A stretch of DNA of 64,000 nucleotides from Micromonospora chokoriensis. Its GTDB lineage: Bacteria > Actinomycetota > Actinomycetes > Mycobacteriales > Micromonosporaceae. The first letter of the stretch is position 1. Each line of letters starts with the position of its first letter. Location of the stretch: assembly GCF_000718555.1 (NCBI RefSeq), contig NZ_JOAN01000029.1, positions 39,275 through 103,274 on the forward strand, in the 5' to 3' direction. The notes under the pieces were generated by a model, which saw only the letters and a program-made list of their open reading frames with translations, did not search any database and was not told the origin of the DNA. This document shows positions 60,970 through 64,000 of the stretch, in pieces. The position numbers and the translations under genes were made by a program.

Positions 60970-63900
60970 ATGTCGTTCTGGGGCAGGCATCGTCCGGCCA
61001 GCATCGCGGCGCTGATGGTGGCGGTGACCGTGGGCGCTCTCGCGGTCGCACCACGTCCGGCGTCGGCGGCCGGGTCCGTCCTGTTCGACCAGCCGTTCCA
61101 CAACAACACCGCGAACGGCATCGGCGCCGTGGCGGTGCCGGCCGTGCCCGGCCTCCTCGCCACCAACGCCGCCTGCCTGAGCGCGGCGGGCAACTCGACC
61201 ACCGGCCCGCTGCTCAGTTGCACCACCTCCACCGACCCGCAGGGCTCCGGCAAGCTGCGCCTCACCCCCGCCGCCATCACCCGGCAGGGTGGGGTGTTCG
61301 GCGCGGTGAGCGTGCCCACCTCCCAGGGGCTGCACGTCACCTTCAACACCTACCAGTACGGCGGCATCAACCCGGGGGCGGACGGCCTCGCCTTCGTGCT
61401 GGCCGCCGTCGACCCGGCCAACCCGAGACCCCCGTCCACCCTCGGCCAGCCGGGCGGCTCGCTGGGCTACTCGGCGGCGTTCAATGGTGGCTCGGTGGGT
61501 CTGTCCAACGGCTACCTGGGCATCGGGCTCGATGTCTTCGGCAACTTCAGCAACAGCCTCTACCAGGGCACCGGTTGCACGAATCCGCCTTACATCTCGA
61601 CCAACAACACACGGGTCCCCGGCCAGGTGGTGATCCGTGGGCCAGGCCGCAACGGGGTCGGCTACTGCGCGATCAACAGCACCGCCACCAACACGTCGTC
61701 GGCCGCGCTGGCGTTGCGGGCCGCCACCCGCCCCGCCTCCGTGGTGCCGGTCGAGGTGGTCGCCAACACCACCTCGTCGCCGTTCACCACCGACACCGGA
61801 ATCACCGTTCCGGCCGGGGAGTACCGGGTCAGGTTCACCCCGGTCGGCGGCGCGGCACGAACCCTGGCCGGCAGCCTCCCGGTGGTGTCGCCCAGCCTGT
61901 ACCCGTCGCCGACCTGGCTGAGCGCCAACGGCTACCCACGGCAACTCGCCTTCGGCTGGGTGGGCTCGACCGGCTCGGTCACCGACTTCCACGAGGTCGA
62001 CAACGCCCGCGCGGTCAGCTTCAACCCGGTGCCGGACCTGAACGTGTCCCAGACCAGCGCGGTCGGGTCCACCCCGCAACCCGGTGACCCGGTCACCTAC
62101 TCGATCACCGCGGGGGTCGACGCCGGGGCCGCCGAGACGTCGCCGATCTCGGTCACCCAGACCGTGCCCGCCGGTGTCGTGCCGCGCGCCGCGTACGGCT
62201 CCGGCTGGGTCTGCGCCGCACCGTCCGGGCAGAGCATCACCTGCACCAACAGCAACGGTCCGTTCGCCGGCGGCACCTCGCTGCCGCCGATCACCGTCGT
62301 CGCGACAGTCACCGGCACCGGGGTGACGCCGACACTGATCCAGACCACGACGGTGGCGACCTCGTCGTCGATCGACGCGAACCCGGGTTTGTCCACAGCC
62401 ACCACCCCCGTCGTGCCGGCCACCGCACCCAGCGGCGTCACCGTCACCCCGGCTCTGAGCTCGATCTCCGGGGGGATCGCGGTCACCGTCGGCGGCAACA
62501 ACCTCACCGGAGCCACAGCGATCACCATCGGTACGGCCGCCGAGCAGCAGGCCGGCACGTCGGTGCTGCTGGTGCCGTGCACCTCCGGCCCGGCCGCCGG
62601 CTGCTTCACCGTGAACCCGGACGGCACGCTCGGCATCTCCTCCATGCCGGCCCGGTCCAGCCCGGCGACGGTCACCGTCAGCGTCGTCACCAGAGGCTCC
62701 GCCGGGTCGGCGACCTACGTCTACGCGTCCACGCCGGGCACCCCGACCACGCCGACCGCGGTCGCGGGCGTCACAAGCGCCACCGTGAGCTGGACCGCGC
62801 CGGCGAACAACGGCAGCCCGATCACCAGCTACCTGATCACCCCGATCCGCGACGGCGTCACCCAACCGACCCTCACCTTCGACGCCTCCACCACCAGCCG
62901 CACCCTGACCGGGCTGACCGCCGGGGCCTCGTACACCTTCCGGGTGGCGGCGGTGAACACGTTCGGGACCGGCGCGGCCAGCCCGCCCTCGGCGGCGGTG
63001 GTGCCGTACACCCTTCCGGGGGCGCCGACGATCACCTCAGCCACCGCGGGGACCAACGCCGCCGCGGTGAGCTGGACCGCCCCGGCCAACGGGGGTTCGC
63101 CGATCACCGGTTACACAGTGACGCCGTATCTCGGTGCCGTGGCACAGACTCCCCAGGTCTTCAGCGGGACCGCCACGACCCAGATCGTCACCGGGCTGAC
63201 CGCCGGCGCCACCTACACCTTCCGGGTGGCCGCGACGAACGCCGCCGGGACCGGCCCACAGTCGGCGCCCTCCGCATCGGTGACGGTCAACGCCCCACCG
63301 ACACTTACCTTCGCACCGCCCCCGCCCGGCAAGGCGTACGACCCGTACCAGTACCAGCTGACGGTGACCGGTGGCACGGGTCCGTTCGCCTGGTCGGTCA
63401 GCGCCGGGAGCCTGCCCGCCGGGCTGACCCTCGACCCGGTCACCGGTCTACTCTCCGGCACGCCCACGGTGTCCGGGACGTTCCCGTTCACCGTGCGGGT
63501 GACCGACTCGTTCAACCAGTCCGCGACCCGACCGGTCGATCTGGTCATCACCCCGCTCGGTGGGCTCTCCATCACCGTCCCGGCGATCTCCGCACTCGGC
63601 ACGGTCACCTCGGGTACGACCGGCGTCTCGGGCCGACTCGGCCCGGTGACCGTCACCGACGACCGTGGGCCGTTCTCCGGAAACTGGGTCACCGTCGTCT
63701 CCAGCACGAGCTTCACCACGGGTTCCGGCACGGGTGGCGAGACCATCCCCAACAGCAACATCACGTACGCCTCCGGGGCGGCCCTCGCCACCACCGGCGT
63801 CGGATCCTTCCTCCCGCAGCCCGGGGCGGTGCTGAACACCCCGCGTACGGCCGCCGGGTGGTCCGGCCAGGCCGGTGGCCCGAACTCCGCCACCTGGGAC

Positions 63901-63978
63901 CCCACGCTGGTGGTGACGATTCCGTCCGCAGTGGTGGTCGGTGACTACACGGCGGTCGTGACGCACTCCGTCATCTAA
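60970..63978 (+). CDS. Large secreted lectin / Ig / fibronectin-type multidomain protein
   Basis: This 1002-residue exported protein has a signal peptide ending about ASA (34). The domains in order are: an L-type-lectin-like sandwich (about 36-345; GGINPGADGLAFVLAAVDP, LGIGLDVFGNFSNSLY); a DUF11-like domain (354-470); an IPT/TIG-like domain (487-585, SSISGGIAVTVGGNNLTGAT); two fibronectin type III domains (587-683 and 684-774, each with TAGASYTFRVAAVN-like ends); a putative Ig domain (775-860, GLTLDPVTGLLSGTPTVSGT); and a final beta domain with NWVTVVSSTSFTTG. No catalytic motif or wall anchor is present. It is probably a surface adhesin or polysaccharide-binding protein. The stop is TAA. Confidence 0.82.
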   Translation: MSFWGRHRPASIAALMVAVTVGALAVAPRPASAAGSVLFDQPFHNNTANGIGAVAVPAVPGLLATNAACLSAAGNSTTGPLLSCTTSTDPQGSGKLRLTPAAITRQGGVFGAVSVPTSQGLHVTFNTYQYGGINPGADGLAFVLAAVDPANPRPPSTLGQPGGSLGYSAAFNGGSVGLSNGYLGIGLDVFGNFSNSLYQGTGCTNPPYISTNNTRVPGQVVIRGPGRNGVGYCAINSTATNTSSAALALRAATRPASVVPVEVVANTTSSPFTTDTGITVPAGEYRVRFTPVGGAARTLAGSLPVVSPSLYPSPTWLSANGYPRQLAFGWVGSTGSVTDFHEVDNARAVSFNPVPDLNVSQTSAVGSTPQPGDPVTYSITAGVDAGAAETSPISVTQTVPAGVVPRAAYGSGWVCAAPSGQSITCTNSNGPFAGGTSLPPITVVATVTGTGVTPTLIQTTTVATSSSIDANPGLSTATTPVVPATAPSGVTVTPALSSISGGIAVTVGGNNLTGATAITIGTAAEQQAGTSVLLVPCTSGPAAGCFTVNPDGTLGISSMPARSSPATVTVSVVTRGSAGSATYVYASTPGTPTTPTAVAGVTSATVSWTAPANNGSPITSYLITPIRDGVTQPTLTFDASTTSRTLTGLTAGASYTFRVAAVNTFGTGAASPPSAAVVPYTLPGAPTITSATAGTNAAAVSWTAPANGGSPITGYTVTPYLGAVAQTPQVFSGTATTQIVTGLTAGATYTFRVAATNAAGTGPQSAPSASVTVNAPPTLTFAPPPPGKAYDPYQYQLTVTGGTGPFAWSVSAGSLPAGLTLDPVTGLLSGTPTVSGTFPFTVRVTDSFNQSATRPVDLVITPLGGLSITVPAISALGTVTSGTTGVSGRLGPVTVTDDRGPFSGNWVTVVSSTSFTTGSGTGGETIPNSNITYASGAALATTGVGSFLPQPGAVLNTPRTAAGWSGQAGGPNSATWDPTLVVTIPSAVVVGDYTAVVTHSVI

Positions 63979-64000
63979 CCCACCCCCCACCCCCCCACCC

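Overview
The window is a 64 kb stretch of very GC-rich actinobacterial chromosome. The codon bias, GTG and TTG starts, apparent leaderless starts, F420-linked enzymes, a mycothiol-type amidase/deacetylase homologue and many secreted enzymes with ricin-type lectin domains fit a soil actinomycete. Micromonosporaceae (Micromonospora or a close relative) is the most likely family, but this is inference from style and not from a marker gene. I see no rRNA, tRNA, CRISPR array, insertion sequence or phage gene.

Region 1 (1-9.6 kb) holds a truncated inositol-monophosphatase-like gene coupled to a secreted Ig-repeat protein, a DUF1801 protein, and an operon of two luciferase-like monooxygenases with an F420-type NADP reductase. 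That operon is divergent from a MarR regulator, with two near-identical palindromes between them. An ABC exporter and a coupled pair of small genes follow.

Region 2 (9.6-31.3 kb) is mixed. It has a lipoprotein; argS preceded by an arginine-rich leader ORF and a hairpin that look like an attenuator; an ArsR regulator; a GH10 xylanase; a PIG-L deacetylase; an epoxide-hydrolase-like protein; the rtcB2-prfH RNA/ribosome repair pair; a DUF3494 ice-binding-like protein whose collagen-like stalk and LPVTG wall anchor lie in another frame; a methyltransferase; a large membrane protein with a serine-hydrolase tail; an AraC/SDR divergent pair; a FUSC-type transporter; and an operon of a ribbon-helix-helix protein, a DUF4097 protein and DrrAB.

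Region 3 (31.3-50.8 kb) is the coherent core, a pentose (L-arabinose) utilisation locus. It contains araB-araD, a YtfQRT-YjfF-type sugar ABC transporter, araA, a secreted GH43 enzyme, a LacI regulator, a secreted GH27 enzyme, and a second sugar ABC transporter (chvE-mmsA-mmsB). Six copies of a 14-bp dyad, TGTKANCGNTMACA, sit upstream of the araB, GH43, GH27 and chvE units. In three promoters the dyad lies between a TTGAC -35 box and the -10 box. The likely scheme is that secreted enzymes release sugar from plant polymers, the two transporters import it, AraA, AraB and AraD convert arabinose to xylulose 5-phosphate, and the local LacI protein represses the set until sugar is present.

Region 4 (50.8-64 kb) has a secreted metallophosphoesterase, an MFS transporter coupled to a beta-propeller protein, a TetR regulator with a membrane protein, a rifampin-phosphotransferase-family enzyme divergent from an M23 peptidase, a DUF2188 protein, and a 1002-residue secreted lectin/fibronectin-type protein. 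Strong hairpin terminators mark most transcription-unit ends from about 40 kb onward.
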